This document shows, piece after piece, positions 51,480 through 62,140 of a DNA stretch of 64,000 bases. Source of the DNA: Achromobacter pestifer (GTDB lineage: Bacteria > Pseudomonadota > Gammaproteobacteria > Burkholderiales > Burkholderiaceae_B); contig NZ_CADIJX010000004.1 of assembly GCF_902859625.1 (NCBI RefSeq), positions 124,001 to 188,000 on the forward strand, written 5' to 3'. The stretch's first letter is position 1, and each line of letters opens with the position of its first letter. Under the pieces are notes generated by a model that was not told the origin of the DNA, did not search any database, and saw nothing but the letters and a program-made list of their open reading frames with translations. The position numbers and the translations under genes are program-made.

Positions 51480-52193
51480 TCAATCAATGCGTGGGGATAC
51501 GGTGACGACGTCGCCGTTGATCAGGGCTTTGATCCGCACCGAACCCGGTGCTTTTTGTTTTGCGGGAATGCGCCATTCGCGCGCGCGCTGTGCCAACGCA
51601 TATCCCAATAGACCATCCACATTCGCCATGGGCTTGCCCGCGGCGTTCAGAATCTGCACGGCCGCCACCTGTGCATACCGCGTGCCGGTATTGGACAGCC
51701 GCAGCACCCAGGAATCCCCCGCCTGCTGTACCTGCCAGGCAAGGTCAGGCGCGGGCGAAGGCGCCGCCCCCGCCACGAAGACGGGCACGGAATACCGCAG
51801 GCGCAACACCACCCCACTGATCCCGGGCGTGGCGGGATCGGGGATCTCGTCGATGATCAGCCGGTAGCTGCGTTCAGTCGGGCCCACTTCGCGGGACGCG
51901 CGAACCAGGCGCACCAATTGTTCACCGCCCGGGGCCACCTGGATGATCGGCGGACTGGCCTGGACTTCTTCGGTGGCGGTCAAGACATCATCACCGCCTT
52001 CCTGGTCCCACCGGTAAATGCGGACCTGTCCGTAAATGGGCGTATTACCGGGGTTGCGCAGCATGATGCCGCTGGCCGCCTGCTGGGGCGCCATATCCAC
52101 CAATACCGGCGATATCTGCAACGCCGCCCCGTGGGCAAGGCCCATCCACGCGCCCATGCAGAACGCCAGTACGATCCTCAAGAGTGCTTGCAT
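51480..52193 (-). CDS. Periplasmic pilus chaperone (CsuC-like)
   Basis: A 237-residue immunoglobulin-fold chaperone. Signal peptide ends LAHG-AAL. Conserved blocks LQISPVLVDMAPQQAASGIMLRNPGNTPIYGQVRIYRW, QVAPGGEQLVRLVRA and ERSYRLIIDEIPDP mark the PapD-like fold; DIVVRL-like VVLRLRYSVPVFV is the G1/F1 region. The start at 52193 has AGAGGTG seven bases upstream. It lies between the pilin and usher genes and folds subunits for the usher. Confidence 0.9.
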   Translation of the reverse strand: MQALLRIVLAFCMGAWMGLAHGAALQISPVLVDMAPQQAASGIMLRNPGNTPIYGQVRIYRWDQEGGDDVLTATEEVQASPPIIQVAPGGEQLVRLVRASREVGPTERSYRLIIDEIPDPATPGISGVVLRLRYSVPVFVAGAAPSPAPDLAWQVQQAGDSWVLRLSNTGTRYAQVAAVQILNAAGKPMANVDGLLGYALAQRAREWRIPAKQKAPGSVRIKALINGDVVTVSPRID

Positions 52194-52204
52194 CCGCACC
52201 TCTT

Positions 52205-52717
52205 TCAGAAATAGACCGTGGCGGTAACCGTGGAAGAGTATGTGTCCGGCGCGGGCGTCGTCTGGGCGGGCACGATGCCATTCACCACCAGCGGCTGCGC
52301 GCTGCCATTGCCGACGCCACTGACGCGATCGGCCACTTGGGCATCGCCCCACACCACGGTTTGGCTGCCGGGTTGGTACAACTGGTAGGAAACAACCGTT
52401 GCGATATTGGCGCCCGTGCCGTTCAGGAAACGTGTGGTCCCGGTGGAACCCGCGCCGGTGCCGGCGCTCAGGCCAACGGTATAGGGCGTGGTGTTGCTGC
52501 AAGTGATGTTCAGGGTGGTATTGCCCGAGACGGCGGCAGTCAGCACGCCGTGGCTGCCGAACGCCAAATCAGTGGCGTCAATAACGCAGTTGGGAGTAAT
52601 GGTGAGCGTGACGTTGAATGTGGCCGTCGGGCTGGTTTGCGCGGCCGCCAGACCGGGCACGACCCCAGCGCAAATCAATGACAAGACCGCTGCATGCAAG
52701 GACAAGCGTTTCATCAT
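52205..52717 (-). CDS. Spore coat U (SCPU) domain pilin
   Basis: A 170-residue secreted single-domain SCPU pilin. Signal peptide ends LAAAQ-TSP. It shows ITPNCVIDATDLAFGSHGVLTAAVSGNTTLNITCSNTTPYTVGLSAG, where the two cysteines form the fold's disulfide, and the C-terminal YSSTVTATVYF strand for donor exchange. Probably the main shaft subunit. GGTGGAG lies just before ATG 52717; a second ATG directly follows. First gene of the four-gene pilus operon. Confidence 0.9.
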   Translation of the reverse strand: MMKRLSLHAAVLSLICAGVVPGLAAAQTSPTATFNVTLTITPNCVIDATDLAFGSHGVLTAAVSGNTTLNITCSNTTPYTVGLSAGTGAGSTGTTRFLNGTGANIATVVSYQLYQPGSQTVVWGDAQVADRVSGVGNGSAQPLVVNGIVPAQTTPAPDTYSSTVTATVYF

Positions 52718-52974
52718 GATGATCTCCACCAAATAAGTGACACCGCCAAACCTGCTGGGAATAATCGTACGTCGGATAATCTGATCAGGCACCAAATAGT
52801 TTCATTTATTCGTCCTTACTATTACTAAATATTAATATTTCGCCCTGCTCGCGACCGCCAATCCGAAGCCCTGCGCTATGGCGGCGCGCGCTTATCTGCA
52901 CCGTACAAGTCGTTGTATTTGCGCTATTTTTCTAGTTTCAATTAGTAATACGGCCCGATGAGTATGGACGCCCA

Positions 52975-52996
52975 GAATTAATGAGCTGATTAATTC
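52975..52996. promoter_or_regulatory. 8-6-8 inverted repeat
   Basis: GAATTAAT and ATTAATTC, perfect arms around GAGCTG. The size fits a dimeric regulator site between the pilus operon and the efflux pump gene. Confidence 0.45.
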
Positions 52997-53013
52997 CCGC
53001 CATTATCGAATGT

Positions 53014-53025
53014 GACCGATCGGTC
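53014..53025. promoter_or_regulatory. TetR-type operator candidate
   Basis: GACCGATCGGTC is a perfect 12-bp palindrome located 106 bases before the DHA2 pump start. ACCGATCGGT-like palindromes are common operators of TetR-family repressors of efflux pumps; no such regulator gene is adjacent. Confidence 0.5.
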
Positions 53026-53130
53026 GCATCATGTGGCCTTTTCATCTGCGCCTGCGCGTCGCGGCAGCGAAGCGGCGGACTCGCTGACGAAGCGTTGAAT
53101 CGCGATGGCGCATTAGAATCAGTCCTCCTG

Positions 53131-54555
53131 ATGCCGGACGCACCGCCCGGACGCCTCGCCCGCCTGCCGCCCCCAATGCTCTCGTTCTCCCGAAATACCG
53201 TCTATCCGGCAGGTGCCGGCGTGCCCGCGTCCGAACGCTTTGGCGCATTGCTGGCCGTCTTGCTGGCGGTTTGCATGGCCAGCCTGGACACCGCCATCGC
53301 GAACACGGCACTACCCACCATCGCGCGTGACCTACAGGCCAGCGAGGCCGGTTCAATCTGGGTCATCAGCGGCTATCAATTGGCCATGGTGGCGGGACTC
53401 TTGCCTGCGGCGGCCCTGGGCGAAATCCTGGGCCACCGGCGCGTCTATCTCGTCGGGCTGGTGGTGTTCACCTTGTCATCGCTGGCCTGCGGGCTGGCGC
53501 CGTCGCTGCCCACGCTGGTGGCCGCGCGGATTCTGCAAGGCTTGGGCGCGGCCGGCGTGATGAGCGTGAATGGCGCACTGCTGCGCTTCATCTACCCCTC
53601 GCACATGCTGGGCCGCGGCCTGGGCCTGAACGCGATGGTGGTCGGCCTGTCGTTCGCGGCAGGCCCCACCGCGGCGTCGACCATCCTGCTGCTGGGCTCA
53701 TGGCACTGGCTGTTCCTGATCAATGTACCGATCGGCATCGTCGCCGCCATGCTGGGATTGCGCGGCCTGCCGGAAACCGCGCGCGCGCCGCATGGCTTCG
53801 ACGGCATCGCGGCCCTGCTGTGCGCGCTGACGCTTGGGCTGTTCGTGCTGGGATCCAATGAACTGGCCCATGGCGCGCCCTGGCCGCGTGTGACGCTGGA
53901 GTGGGGCGGCGCCATCGCCAGCCTGTGGCTGTTGATGCGCCGTCAGGCCGGCCATCCCGCCCCGATCCTGGCGGTGGACCTGCTGCGTCGGCCCTTGTTT
54001 GCGCTATCGGCCACCACGGCGGTCTGCGCCTTCGCCGCGCAAGCACTGGCGTTCGTATCGCTGCCGTTCCTGTTCCAAACCGTGCTGGGCTACAGCCAGG
54101 TGCAGACGGGTTTCCTGATAACGCCTTGGCCAGTGGTGGTGGCCATCATGGCGCCGATCGCCGGACGCCTGTCCGACCACTACCCAGCTGGCATCCTGGG
54201 CGGCATCGGCCTGGCCTTGCTGGCCCTGGGCATGGTGCTGCTGGCGGTGCTGCCCGCCACGCCTTCGGTCTGGGACATCTCGTGGCGCATGGCTATCTGC
54301 GGCGCGGGATTCGGCTTCTTCCAGTCTCCCAACCTGCGCGCGATCATGACGTCGGCGCCGGCCTCGCGCGCGGGCGGAGCCAGCGGCATGCTCGGCACCG
54401 TGCGCCTGCTGGGGCAAGCCACTGGCGCAGCGCTGGTCGCGGCATGCTTCCATGTGTCCACGACGCACGGCGCGATCGCGGCGTTGTGGCTAGGCGGCTT
54501 ATGCGCCGCGCTGGCTTGCATCGCCAGTTTTTCGCGCTTGCGTTTCAGCGCGTGA
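53131..54555 (+). CDS. DHA2-family (EmrB/QacA) MFS drug efflux pump
   Basis: A 474-residue major facilitator with about 14 hydrophobic segments. Motif D1 (LDTAIANTALPTIARDL), motif A (LGEILGHRRVYLVGLVVFTLSSLACG) and motif C-like GLSFAAGPTAASTILL are those of the 14-helix drug:proton antiporters. The start is uncertain: ATG 53131 or 53176 (MLSFSRN), neither with a good Shine-Dalgarno. No membrane-fusion partner gene is adjacent. A TetR-like palindrome upstream suggests inducible expression. Confidence 0.87.
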   Translation: MPDAPPGRLARLPPPMLSFSRNTVYPAGAGVPASERFGALLAVLLAVCMASLDTAIANTALPTIARDLQASEAGSIWVISGYQLAMVAGLLPAAALGEILGHRRVYLVGLVVFTLSSLACGLAPSLPTLVAARILQGLGAAGVMSVNGALLRFIYPSHMLGRGLGLNAMVVGLSFAAGPTAASTILLLGSWHWLFLINVPIGIVAAMLGLRGLPETARAPHGFDGIAALLCALTLGLFVLGSNELAHGAPWPRVTLEWGGAIASLWLLMRRQAGHPAPILAVDLLRRPLFALSATTAVCAFAAQALAFVSLPFLFQTVLGYSQVQTGFLITPWPVVVAIMAPIAGRLSDHYPAGILGGIGLALLALGMVLLAVLPATPSVWDISWRMAICGAGFGFFQSPNLRAIMTSAPASRAGGASGMLGTVRLLGQATGAALVAACFHVSTTHGAIAALWLGGLCAALACIASFSRLRFSA

Positions 54556-54589
54556 AAACGCTAACTGGCAACAATGTTGCGTTATTTTT

Positions 54590-54616
54590 CGATATTTTCT
54601 GGCATCGAGCCGATAT
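54590..54616 (+). promoter_or_regulatory. Possible FliA (sigma-28) promoter
   Basis: GCCGATAT at 54609-54616 matches the GCCGATAA -10 box in seven of eight positions. Eleven bases upstream, CGATATTT is a poor -35 match. It is about 90 bases before a chemotaxis receptor gene, the usual kind of FliA target. Confidence 0.35.
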
Positions 54617-54706
54617 ATTCGTAAGTTGTGAAACAGCGGCTAAATATCGCTGAAGCCGGGTCGTTGTTGCTGATGCAGCACTCGCTGTATCAGGGATACG
54701 ACTCGT

Positions 54707-56329
54707 ATGACACAGTTTTTGAAAGACATCACCATTCGTCGCATGATCTTGTGCACCCTGCTCATGATCAGTGCCTTGCTAACCGGCCTCTCGGCCATCA
54801 GCATCAACGGTCTGCATAGTTCGGGCGAAGCGCTGGCTTCCAGCAGCGAACTCCTACACGAAGTCTCCGCCCTGTCCCGGGTCAATGATCAGATCATGCG
54901 CGCGCGCCTGCGCCTGTCGCGCCAACTGGAATACGCCAGCGAAGGCCAGACCGCGCAAGCGGCGGAAGAGGGCCGTGGCATTGACACCGCGCTGGCGGAA
55001 GCCCGCCGCCAGCAAACCGTGTTTGTGAACCTGGCGCGCAAAGACACACCGGCAGCGCTCCTGGAATCCATGCAAGCCGGCTTTGATGCCCTGGTCACGG
55101 GCGGCATCGCCGTGCAGCGGCAGCACCTGGAGGCGAACGACATTCCGCGTGCCCGCGCCCATGCGGCCAGCGCCGTCGTGTCGGCCAGCCGTGCCTTTGG
55201 CAAGAGCATCGAGAACTACGAAGCCTATGCCAAGCAGCGCGAAACCCATCTGTGGGAGGACGCCGCCGCCAAGCGCCAGCAGGCCTATATCGGCATGGGC
55301 GTGGTGCTCGGCATCTGCCTGCTGCTGCTGGTGCTGGGCGACCGCTACGTCGTGACGTTCGTCAAACGGCCGCTGGATACGCTCAAGGGCCATTTCCAGC
55401 GCATTGCCGGCGGCGACCTGACCACGCCCATCGTCCCCTACGGCCGCAACTGCGTGGGCCAGATCGTTCCCTATCTGCATGAGATGCAAGCCAGCCTGGT
55501 CAGCACGGTGCACGCCGTGCGCGAAGGCGTGGTCGAGATCAATGCAGGCTCCAGCGAAATCGCCGCGGGCAACCAGGACCTGTCCAGCCGCACCGAACAA
55601 CAGGCGGCATCGCTGGAGGAAACGGCTGCCAGCATGGAACAGCTGCTGTCCACCGTGACCAGCAACGCCGACAACGCCCGCCAGGCCAATGCCATCGCCA
55701 TCGAGGCGTCCGCCGTCGCGCTGCGCGGCGGTCAGGCCGTGAAGGACGCGGTAAGCACCATGCGCGAAATCTCCAACGACTCGGGGCGCATCGAGGACAT
55801 CGTCGGCGTCATCGACGGCATCGCCTTCCAGACCAATATCCTGGCGCTGAATGCGGCGGTGGAAGCGGCACGCGCGGGGGAAGAGGGCAAGGGGTTTGCG
55901 GTGGTGGCAGCGGAAGTGCGCTCGCTGGCGCAGCGCAGCGCGGGCGCGGCAAAGGAAATCAAGCAACTGCTCAGCGCGTCAGGCGCCACGGTTCAGGCAG
56001 GCTCCACGCAGGTGGAGATCGCCGGGCGCACCATGGAAGAGATCCAGGGCACGATCGAACGCCTGACCTTGCTGGTCAGCCAAATTGCCACCGCGTCGCA
56101 AGAGCAGGTGATTGGCATCGATCAGGTCAACACGGCCGTCACGCAAATGGATCAGGTCACGCAGCAGAACGCGGCGCTGGTCGAGCAAGCGGCGGCCGCC
56201 GCATCGTCGCTGGAAGCCCAGGCGCAACGCCTGCAAGGCGCGGTAAGCACCTTCCGCCTGCCTGCACAACGACCGGATCAGCAGCCTGATCCGCTATCCG
56301 GCCAACGCCGGCTGGCCTTGACGGCCTGA
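54707..56329 (+). CDS. Methyl-accepting chemotaxis protein
   Basis: A 540-residue Tar-type receptor. Transmembrane helices at about 12-33 and 192-214 enclose a periplasmic four-helix domain of about 155 residues. A HAMP linker ([24 protein letters not shown]) follows, then the methylation and signalling helices, with the invariant hairpin [59 protein letters not shown]. No C-terminal NWETF-like tether is seen. The ligand is unknown. A FliA-like -10 element lies upstream. Confidence 0.95.
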   Translation: MTQFLKDITIRRMILCTLLMISALLTGLSAISINGLHSSGEALASSSELLHEVSALSRVNDQIMRARLRLSRQLEYASEGQTAQAAEEGRGIDTALAEARRQQTVFVNLARKDTPAALLESMQAGFDALVTGGIAVQRQHLEANDIPRARAHAASAVVSASRAFGKSIENYEAYAKQRETHLWEDAAAKRQQAYIGMGVVLGICLLLLVLGDRYVVTFVKRPLDTLKGHFQRIAGGDLTTPIVPYGRNCVGQIVPYLHEMQASLVSTVHAVREGVVEINAGSSEIAAGNQDLSSRTEQQAASLEETAASMEQLLSTVTSNADNARQANAIAIEASAVALRGGQAVKDAVSTMREISNDSGRIEDIVGVIDGIAFQTNILALNAAVEAARAGEEGKGFAVVAAEVRSLAQRSAGAAKEIKQLLSASGATVQAGSTQVEIAGRTMEEIQGTIERLTLLVSQIATASQEQVIGIDQVNTAVTQMDQVTQQNAALVEQAAAAASSLEAQAQRLQGAVSTFRLPAQRPDQQPDPLSGQRRLALTA

Positions 56330-56349
56330 TCGCACGGATTCTTGCGCAA

Positions 56350-56397
56350 TGGGCGGGCATCTGCGGCGGGCGAATGCCCGCTGCGCATGCCCGCCCA
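56350..56397. terminator. Nested hairpin between convergent genes
   Basis: Outer stem of 11 bp, TGGGCGGGCAT (56350-56360) with ATGCCCGCCCA (56387-56397), enclosing a second hairpin GCGGGC-GAAT-GCCCGC (56366-56381). It lies between the stops of the chemotaxis receptor and the MORN protein. It lacks a T tract but is stable enough to act as a bidirectional barrier. Confidence 0.55.
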
Positions 56398-56410
56398 ATT
56401 AGCCACCCGC

Positions 56411-57616
56411 TTAGCCGCAGCTCTTGTCGCGGCACTCGGACAGCAGCTTGCCGTCCTTGTAGGCCTTGACGGACTTCAGGCTGCCGTCCTCGTTCCATTC
56501 CTTGAACTCACCCTGCTCGCGGTGGCTCTGGTCCCATTGCCATTGCACGGTCTGGATGCCTGCCTCGTTCCAACGGGCATAACTGCGTTGCGTGCCGTGG
56601 TCGTACAACTGCTTTTCCTCGACCTTGCCGTCGGCGTAGTAGCGGGTGCTCCACCCGTCGACGCCTTCGGCCAGATAGGTGGCCTCGTGCTGTAGCGCGC
56701 CATCTTCAAAATAGTCACGCACCGGGCCAACCTTGTCGCCATTGACGAAGGGCCCCGAATGCTTGAGCTGGCCGTTCGGATAGAACTCCTGGTAGGGCCC
56801 GTTCAGGGCGCCGTTCTGGTAGGTGACCTTGGCCTGCACCGCGCCGCTGTCCCAATACGCAACCGATTCGCCGTCCGCCGGCTTGTCAGCCTTGAACATC
56901 ACCTTCTGGTGCAACTTGCCGTTCTCGTGCCAACTGGTCGTCAGGCCCTCGCGGCGCCCTTCGGCGTCAAGCTTGACGTCCTGGTCCACGCGGCCGTTGG
57001 GGTAATACGTCTTATAGCCCCGGACCAGTTTCCCCGAGACGAAATCCTCGGCATCCGCATAGCCCTGCAAATACACCTGCGAACTGCCAGGCAGCATGAC
57101 GCGCACGGTCCAGAGATTCGTGGCCTTGTCGCGCGGCAAGGGCAATTTCAATTGGTATTGCGCGTCCGCGCGCGTCACCGATTGCAGATTCTCATCCAGG
57201 TAGACGATGCCGTCCCTGGCGGCGGGCTTGGGCCGCAGGTCCTTGCATTCACCCGGCTCGCAATCCTTCAACTCGGTAATCAACACCGCCTTGCCGATGC
57301 ATTCGGACAGGCCGATCTTCACGGGGGTTTCGGACTTGATCGTCTCGGTCAGGCGCTGATAGCCCTGGCTCAGATCCGTGCCCGGCGGTGCGCCCACCGA
57401 TTCCGCGGTCAGATAAACCAGATCGCTGCCGCAGACGTGGGGCGCCGACAGACGCAGCCTGGCGGCAGGCACTGACTTGCCGCTCGCGTCGGTGTAGGCG
57501 GACTCGATTTTCAGTTCCACCACGCGGACGGGTTCCATCCGAACCGTATCGGCCGCCCAAACGGCGGACGGCAGCAGGCTGGCTCCCATCAACGCCATGC
57601 CAGCTATTTTCTTCAT
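56411..57616 (-). CDS. Exported MORN-repeat (YwqK-like) protein
   Basis: A 401-residue secreted protein; signal peptide ends VWA-ADT. Residues 25-190 have no family I recognise and contain five cysteines. From about 195 on it carries MORN_2-type repeats of about 22-24 residues: GKLVRGYKTYYPNGRVDQDVKLDAEGRREGLTTSWHENGKL, NGALNGPYQEFYPNGQLKHSGPFVNGDKVGPVRDYFEDGALQHEATYL, DGWSTRYYADGKVEEKQLYDHG and so on. Databases often label such proteins YwqK antitoxins, but no toxin gene is nearby and the protein is exported. GGAAGGAT precedes the ATG at 57616. Confidence 0.8.
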   Translation of the reverse strand: MKKIAGMALMGASLLPSAVWAADTVRMEPVRVVELKIESAYTDASGKSVPAARLRLSAPHVCGSDLVYLTAESVGAPPGTDLSQGYQRLTETIKSETPVKIGLSECIGKAVLITELKDCEPGECKDLRPKPAARDGIVYLDENLQSVTRADAQYQLKLPLPRDKATNLWTVRVMLPGSSQVYLQGYADAEDFVSGKLVRGYKTYYPNGRVDQDVKLDAEGRREGLTTSWHENGKLHQKVMFKADKPADGESVAYWDSGAVQAKVTYQNGALNGPYQEFYPNGQLKHSGPFVNGDKVGPVRDYFEDGALQHEATYLAEGVDGWSTRYYADGKVEEKQLYDHGTQRSYARWNEAGIQTVQWQWDQSHREQGEFKEWNEDGSLKSVKAYKDGKLLSECRDKSCG

Positions 57617-57744
57617 GCTCATCCTTCCCATCCTCTATGCGGCCTTCGCGGAAGGCCGGGATGATAGCGAACGAAGCCTCATTGCCCGCTTGTGGATGCG
57701 TATAAATATTTCAATTCATGAGTAACCAAGACAAAGCCGCCGAT

Positions 57745-58962
57745 TCACGCCAGCGATGCGATGCACACTTGCGCGCCGTGGCGGATCACCCGCTTGGGCA
57801 GATCGCCGCCGATCCAGTAGCCCAGTTCCGAGGGGTGCGCGACGTCCCAGGCCACGAAGTCCGCCATCTTGTCGGCCGCCAGCACGCCGTGCGTGGCCTG
57901 CAAACCCAAGGCGCGCGCCGCATGCACCGTCACCCCCGCCAGCGCCTCTTCGGGCGTCATCTTGAACAGCGTGCAAGCCATGCTCAGCATCAGCCGCAAG
58001 GACAGCACGGGCGACGTGCCGGGATTCAGGTCGCTGGAGATCGCGATGGGCACGCCATGACGACGCAACAGGTTCAACGGTGGCAACTGGGTTTCACGCA
58101 AGGCGTAGAACGCCCCCGGCAGCAACACCGCGACGGTGCCGGCTTCGGCCATGGCCACCACATCGCTTTCCGTCAGATATTCAAGGTGGTCCGCCGACAA
58201 GGCGCCGTAGCGCGCCGCCAAGGTGGCGCCATGCAGCGAAGACAATTGCTCGGCGTGCAACTTGACGGGCAGGTCCAGGTGCTTCGCGGCCTTGAACACG
58301 CGCTCGACCTGTTCAGGCGAAAACGCCAGATGCTCGCAGAACGCATCGACCGCATCGACCAGGCCTTCCGCCGCCAGCACGGGCAGCATGCGCCGCGCCA
58401 CCTCATCGATGTAGTCATCGGAACGCCCCGCGTACTCCGGCGGCAAGGCGTGCGCCGCCAGGCAAGTGGCCTGCACGGTCAGCGGCAATGTTTGGCCCAG
58501 ACGCCGGGCAACCCGCAGCATCTTGCGTTCGTTGGGCAAGTCCAGGCCGTACCCGGATTTGACCTCAAGCGTGGTGACGCCGTCGCCAAGCAGATGCAGG
58601 GCCCGCTGGCGGGCGCTGGCGTACAGCTCGTCCTCGGAGGCGGCGCGCGTGGCGCGCACGGTGCTGGCGATGCCACCGCCTTGCGCCGCGATGGTGGCGT
58701 AGTCCACGCCTTGCAAGCGCTGTTCAAACTCCAGGCTGCGATTGCCGCCGAACACCAGGTGCGTGTGGCAATCGATCAATCCGGGCGTCACCCAGGCGCC
58801 GCCCAGGTCATGCACATGCGCGGCATCAACCGGCGGCAAATCCGCCTCGGGGCCGACCCATTCGATGCGATCCGCGCGTGTCACGATGGCGGCCCGCTCG
58901 ATCGTGCCATACGTGCCATCCGCCATCGTCGCGGCATGGCAATTGCGCCAGACCTGTCTCAT
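57745..58962 (-). CDS. hutI: Imidazolonepropionase
   Basis: A 405-residue amidohydrolase that opens imidazolone-5-propionate to N-formimino-L-glutamate in histidine breakdown. The metal-binding His66-x-His68 ([14 protein letters not shown]), [55 protein letters not shown] and [12 protein letters not shown] are typical HutI signatures. The start at 58962 (MRQVWRN) has AGGAGA upstream; a much longer in-frame extension would read through the intergenic region and permease gene and is rejected. Last hut gene in this window's transcription direction. Confidence 0.96.
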   Translation of the reverse strand: MRQVWRNCHAATMADGTYGTIERAAIVTRADRIEWVGPEADLPPVDAAHVHDLGGAWVTPGLIDCHTHLVFGGNRSLEFEQRLQGVDYATIAAQGGGIASTVRATRAASEDELYASARQRALHLLGDGVTTLEVKSGYGLDLPNERKMLRVARRLGQTLPLTVQATCLAAHALPPEYAGRSDDYIDEVARRMLPVLAAEGLVDAVDAFCEHLAFSPEQVERVFKAAKHLDLPVKLHAEQLSSLHGATLAARYGALSADHLEYLTESDVVAMAEAGTVAVLLPGAFYALRETQLPPLNLLRRHGVPIAISSDLNPGTSPVLSLRLMLSMACTLFKMTPEEALAGVTVHAARALGLQATHGVLAADKMADFVAWDVAHPSELGYWIGGDLPKRVIRHGAQVCIASLA

Positions 58963-59024
58963 ACCCATTCTCCTAAAAGCTGGCGTCGCGCCCGTCGATC
59001 CGAACCCAGCCGCCGCCGCGTGAT

Positions 59025-60443
59025 TCAATCCGACCCCTGCGTCACCGGCACTGTCACGCCGCCGGCGGGACGGTTGGGATGCACCCACATACGATAGGCC
59101 ACGCACAGCAACGCGATCCACACCACTCCCACCGCCAACGCGGCCTGCGTCCGGGGGAAATAGCCCAGCACCCCAAACACGAACAGCATGAAGACAATTG
59201 CCGCGATCGGCCCCGCCGGCCAGAACGGCACCGGAAATTTCAGCGCCCTGACCTCTTCCGCGCTCATCTTGCGCCGCATCGCCACTTGCGACAACAGGAT
59301 CATCAACCAGACCCATACCGTGGCGAAGGTGGCAATCGAGGCGATCAACAGGAACACGCCTTCGGGAATCAGATAGTTCAGCAACACGCCCAGCAGCAGC
59401 GCCACCGACATCACCACGACGGTCATCCACGGCACGCCGTTCTTGGACACCGAGCCAAAACCGCGCGGCGCCTGGCCTTGTTGCGCCATGCCAAACAGCA
59501 TGCGGCCCGCACCGAAGATATCGCTGTTGATCGCCGACACGGCCGCGGAAATCACCACGACATTCAAGATGTTCGCGGCCGAACTGATACCCAGGCTGGA
59601 AAAGATCTGCACGAACGGACTGCCTTGGCTGCCAATCTGCGTCCACGGGAAGATCGACATCAGCACGAACAACGTCAACACGTAGAACAGCAGGATGCGC
59701 AGGGGCACCGCATTGATGGCGCGCGGGATCGTGCGGCCGGGATCTTTCGCCTCGCCCGCGGTGATGCCGATGATCTCGATGCCACCGAACGCAAACACCA
59801 CCACCGCCAGCGACGCGATCAACCCGCCCACGCCGTTGGGCATGAAGCCGCCGTGTTCCCATAGGTTGTGCACGCCGGTGGCCGCGCTATCCGCGTTCAA
59901 TCCAAAGCCGAACAGCATGATGCCCAGTCCGCCCGCGATCATCGCGATGATCGCACCCACCTTCAACAAGGACAGCCAGAATTCCAGTTCGCCAAACACC
60001 TTGACGGAACACAGGTTGATCGCACCGATGAAGCACACGATCGACAGCACCCAGATCCAGCGCGGCACATCGGGATACCACAAACCCATGTACAGCCCGA
60101 ACGCGGTGATGTCGGCCAGACAGACGATGATCATCTCGAAAGCGTACGTCCAGCCCGTCAGAAATCCGGCCACCGGCCCCAGATAGCTGGTGGCGTACTG
60201 GCCGAATGAACCCGACACCGGGTTATGCACGGCCATTTCCCCCAAGGCGCGCATCACCATGTAGACGGCCGCGCCGGCAATCAGATAGGCAAGCAGCACC
60301 GAAGGGCCCGCTTCCTGAATGGCCTTGGCGGACCCATAGAACAGTCCGGTCCCGATCGCGGACCCCAACGCCATGAAGCGGATGTGCCGCGCGTTGAGTC
60401 CTCGTTTCAGGTCCTGCGTGGGGGATTGAGATTCGGCCTGCAT
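59025..60443 (-). CDS. hutT: Amino acid permease, probable histidine transporter
   Basis: A 472-residue APC-superfamily amino acid permease of the AAT family (ProY/HutT type) with about 12 membrane helices. The N-terminus [46 protein letters not shown] and [36 protein letters not shown] are family marks. Lying between hutH and hutI, it most likely imports L-histidine. The symbol rests on this context; specificity for proline or urocanate cannot be excluded. Confidence 0.88.
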   Translation of the reverse strand: MQAESQSPTQDLKRGLNARHIRFMALGSAIGTGLFYGSAKAIQEAGPSVLLAYLIAGAAVYMVMRALGEMAVHNPVSGSFGQYATSYLGPVAGFLTGWTYAFEMIIVCLADITAFGLYMGLWYPDVPRWIWVLSIVCFIGAINLCSVKVFGELEFWLSLLKVGAIIAMIAGGLGIMLFGFGLNADSAATGVHNLWEHGGFMPNGVGGLIASLAVVVFAFGGIEIIGITAGEAKDPGRTIPRAINAVPLRILLFYVLTLFVLMSIFPWTQIGSQGSPFVQIFSSLGISSAANILNVVVISAAVSAINSDIFGAGRMLFGMAQQGQAPRGFGSVSKNGVPWMTVVVMSVALLLGVLLNYLIPEGVFLLIASIATFATVWVWLMILLSQVAMRRKMSAEEVRALKFPVPFWPAGPIAAIVFMLFVFGVLGYFPRTQAALAVGVVWIALLCVAYRMWVHPNRPAGGVTVPVTQGSD

Positions 60444-60566
60444 GTTGTCTCCGTGTTGGTTTTGTATAGGCGAGCACCATCAATCGGCCCGCGCGCGCCG
60501 TCTCTGGGCGCTGTCACGGGACGAGCCGCGATGACGGCCCCCCGGATAGAGGGCCGTGCATCGAAC

Positions 60567-62096
60567 TTACAGACTGGGCAACAGCCCTGCGGGGATCAGG
60601 CTGTTCAGGACTTGCGCTGAAATCAGGCCGCTAGCGGCGGCAATGTCGGGCGCGAAGAAGCGGTCTTCTTCGTAGTGCGGCACTTGCTCGCGCAGGGCGC
60701 GGCGCGCTTGCTCAAGCTGGGGCGACGTCTTCAGGCCTTCGCGGAAATCCAGGCCTTGGCATGCACCCAGCCATTCAATCGCCAGGATGTCGCGCACGTT
60801 CTCCGCCATGGCCCAAAGCCGCTTGCCGGCGTTGGGCGCCATCGACACATGGTCTTCCTGGTTGGCGGAGGTCGGCATGCTGTCGACGCTGGCGGGGTGC
60901 GCCAACGCCTTGTTGTCGCTGGCCAGCGCCGCAGCCGTCACCTGGGCGATCATGAATCCTGAATTCACGCCGCCCTTGGCGACCAGGAAAGGCGGCAACT
61001 GGGACATGTGCTTGTCCATCATCAGCGCGATGCGGCGCTCGGATAGCGCGCCGATCTCGGCCAGCGCCAACGCCAGGTTGTCCGCCACCATCGCCACCGG
61101 CTCGGCGTGGAAGTTCCCGCCCGAGATCACGTCGCCCTGCGCCACGAACACCAGCGGGTTGTCCGACACGGCGTTGGATTCGATCTGCAACACCTGCGCC
61201 GCATGCCGGATCTGCGACAGGCAGGCACCCATCACCTGGGGTTGGCAGCGCAGGGAATAGGGGTCCTGGACTTTTTCGCAGTCCGCGTGCGAATGGCCGA
61301 CCTCGCTATCGTTGCCCAGCAGTTCACGGTACACCGCCGCCACGGCAATCTGCCCCGGCTGGCCGCGCGCGGCATGGATGCGCGCGTCGAACGGCACGCG
61401 CGACCCCAGCATTGCTTCCACGCTGAGGCTGCCGCACACCAGCCCGGCAGCCATCATGTCTTCGGCTTCAAACAGGCCGCGCAAGGCATAGGCGGTGGAT
61501 ACCTGGGTGCCGTTCAACAGCGCCAGCCCTTCCTTGGCGGCCAGCGTCAGCGGCACCAGCCCGGCGCGCGCCAGCGCCTCTTGCGCGGGCAACCATTCCC
61601 CCTGGTAACGGGCGCGGCTCTCACCCAGCAATACCATCGACATATGCGCCAGCGGGGCCAAATCGCCCGAGGCGCCCACCGATCCCTTCAGCGGGATATG
61701 CGGATAGACGCCCGCGTTCACCAGCGCAATCAGGCTGTCGATCACGTGGCGGCGAATACCGGAGTAACCACGCGCCAGGCTATTGATCTTCAACACCATG
61801 ATCAGGCGGACCATGGCATCGTCCAGCGGTTCGCCCACGCCTGCGGCATGCGAACGCACCAGAGCGCTTTGCAGCGCCTCAAGGTCTTCACGCGCGATCT
61901 TGGTGGAAGCCAACAAGCCAAAACCCGTATTGATGCCGTAGACCGTGCGGCCTTCCGCGATAAGGCGCTCGACCGTGGCCACGCTGGCATCAATGGCGTC
62001 CGCCGCGCCGGGGTCCAGCGTCACGCGCACCGGTTCCTGGTACACGCGCCGCAGATCCGACAGCGTCAAATGCCCGGGTTTCAAATGCAAATCCAT
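60567..62096 (-). CDS. hutH: Histidine ammonia-lyase
   Basis: A 509-residue enzyme that deaminates L-histidine to urocanate, the first step of the pathway. The Ala142-Ser143-Gly144 triad in [18 protein letters not shown] forms the MIO prosthetic group. [28 protein letters not shown] and NPLVF are other conserved sites. The start at 62096 (MDLHLKPG) has GGAG nine bases upstream; an in-frame ATG 16 codons earlier would overlap the previous gene's stop. Encoded with the other hut genes on the minus strand. Confidence 0.97.
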   Translation of the reverse strand: MDLHLKPGHLTLSDLRRVYQEPVRVTLDPGAADAIDASVATVERLIAEGRTVYGINTGFGLLASTKIAREDLEALQSALVRSHAAGVGEPLDDAMVRLIMVLKINSLARGYSGIRRHVIDSLIALVNAGVYPHIPLKGSVGASGDLAPLAHMSMVLLGESRARYQGEWLPAQEALARAGLVPLTLAAKEGLALLNGTQVSTAYALRGLFEAEDMMAAGLVCGSLSVEAMLGSRVPFDARIHAARGQPGQIAVAAVYRELLGNDSEVGHSHADCEKVQDPYSLRCQPQVMGACLSQIRHAAQVLQIESNAVSDNPLVFVAQGDVISGGNFHAEPVAMVADNLALALAEIGALSERRIALMMDKHMSQLPPFLVAKGGVNSGFMIAQVTAAALASDNKALAHPASVDSMPTSANQEDHVSMAPNAGKRLWAMAENVRDILAIEWLGACQGLDFREGLKTSPQLEQARRALREQVPHYEEDRFFAPDIAAASGLISAQVLNSLIPAGLLPSL

Positions 62097-62140
62097 TCTG
62101 GGTCTCCTGTGCCGGTTGCCGGCATCATGCAATGTCGTTG

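Larger units (their letters stand above)
52718..53130. other. Divergent intergenic region, pilus operon and DHA2 pump
   Basis: About 410 bases, clearly AT-richer than its surroundings at the pilin side (52796-52840). No credible gene. It holds two perfect palindromic elements at 52975-52996 and 53014-53025, listed separately, and should contain both promoters. Confidence 0.6.

Noticed and set aside
54567-54589. Terminator GCAA-CAATG-TTGC followed by GTTATTTTT after the DHA2 pump
   Set aside because: A 4-bp stem is too weak to claim.
57745-59862. 705-residue version of HutI
   Set aside because: The extra N-terminal 300 residues are antisense or out-of-frame translation of the intergenic region and hutT. 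HutI homology and the AGGAGA site begin at 58962.
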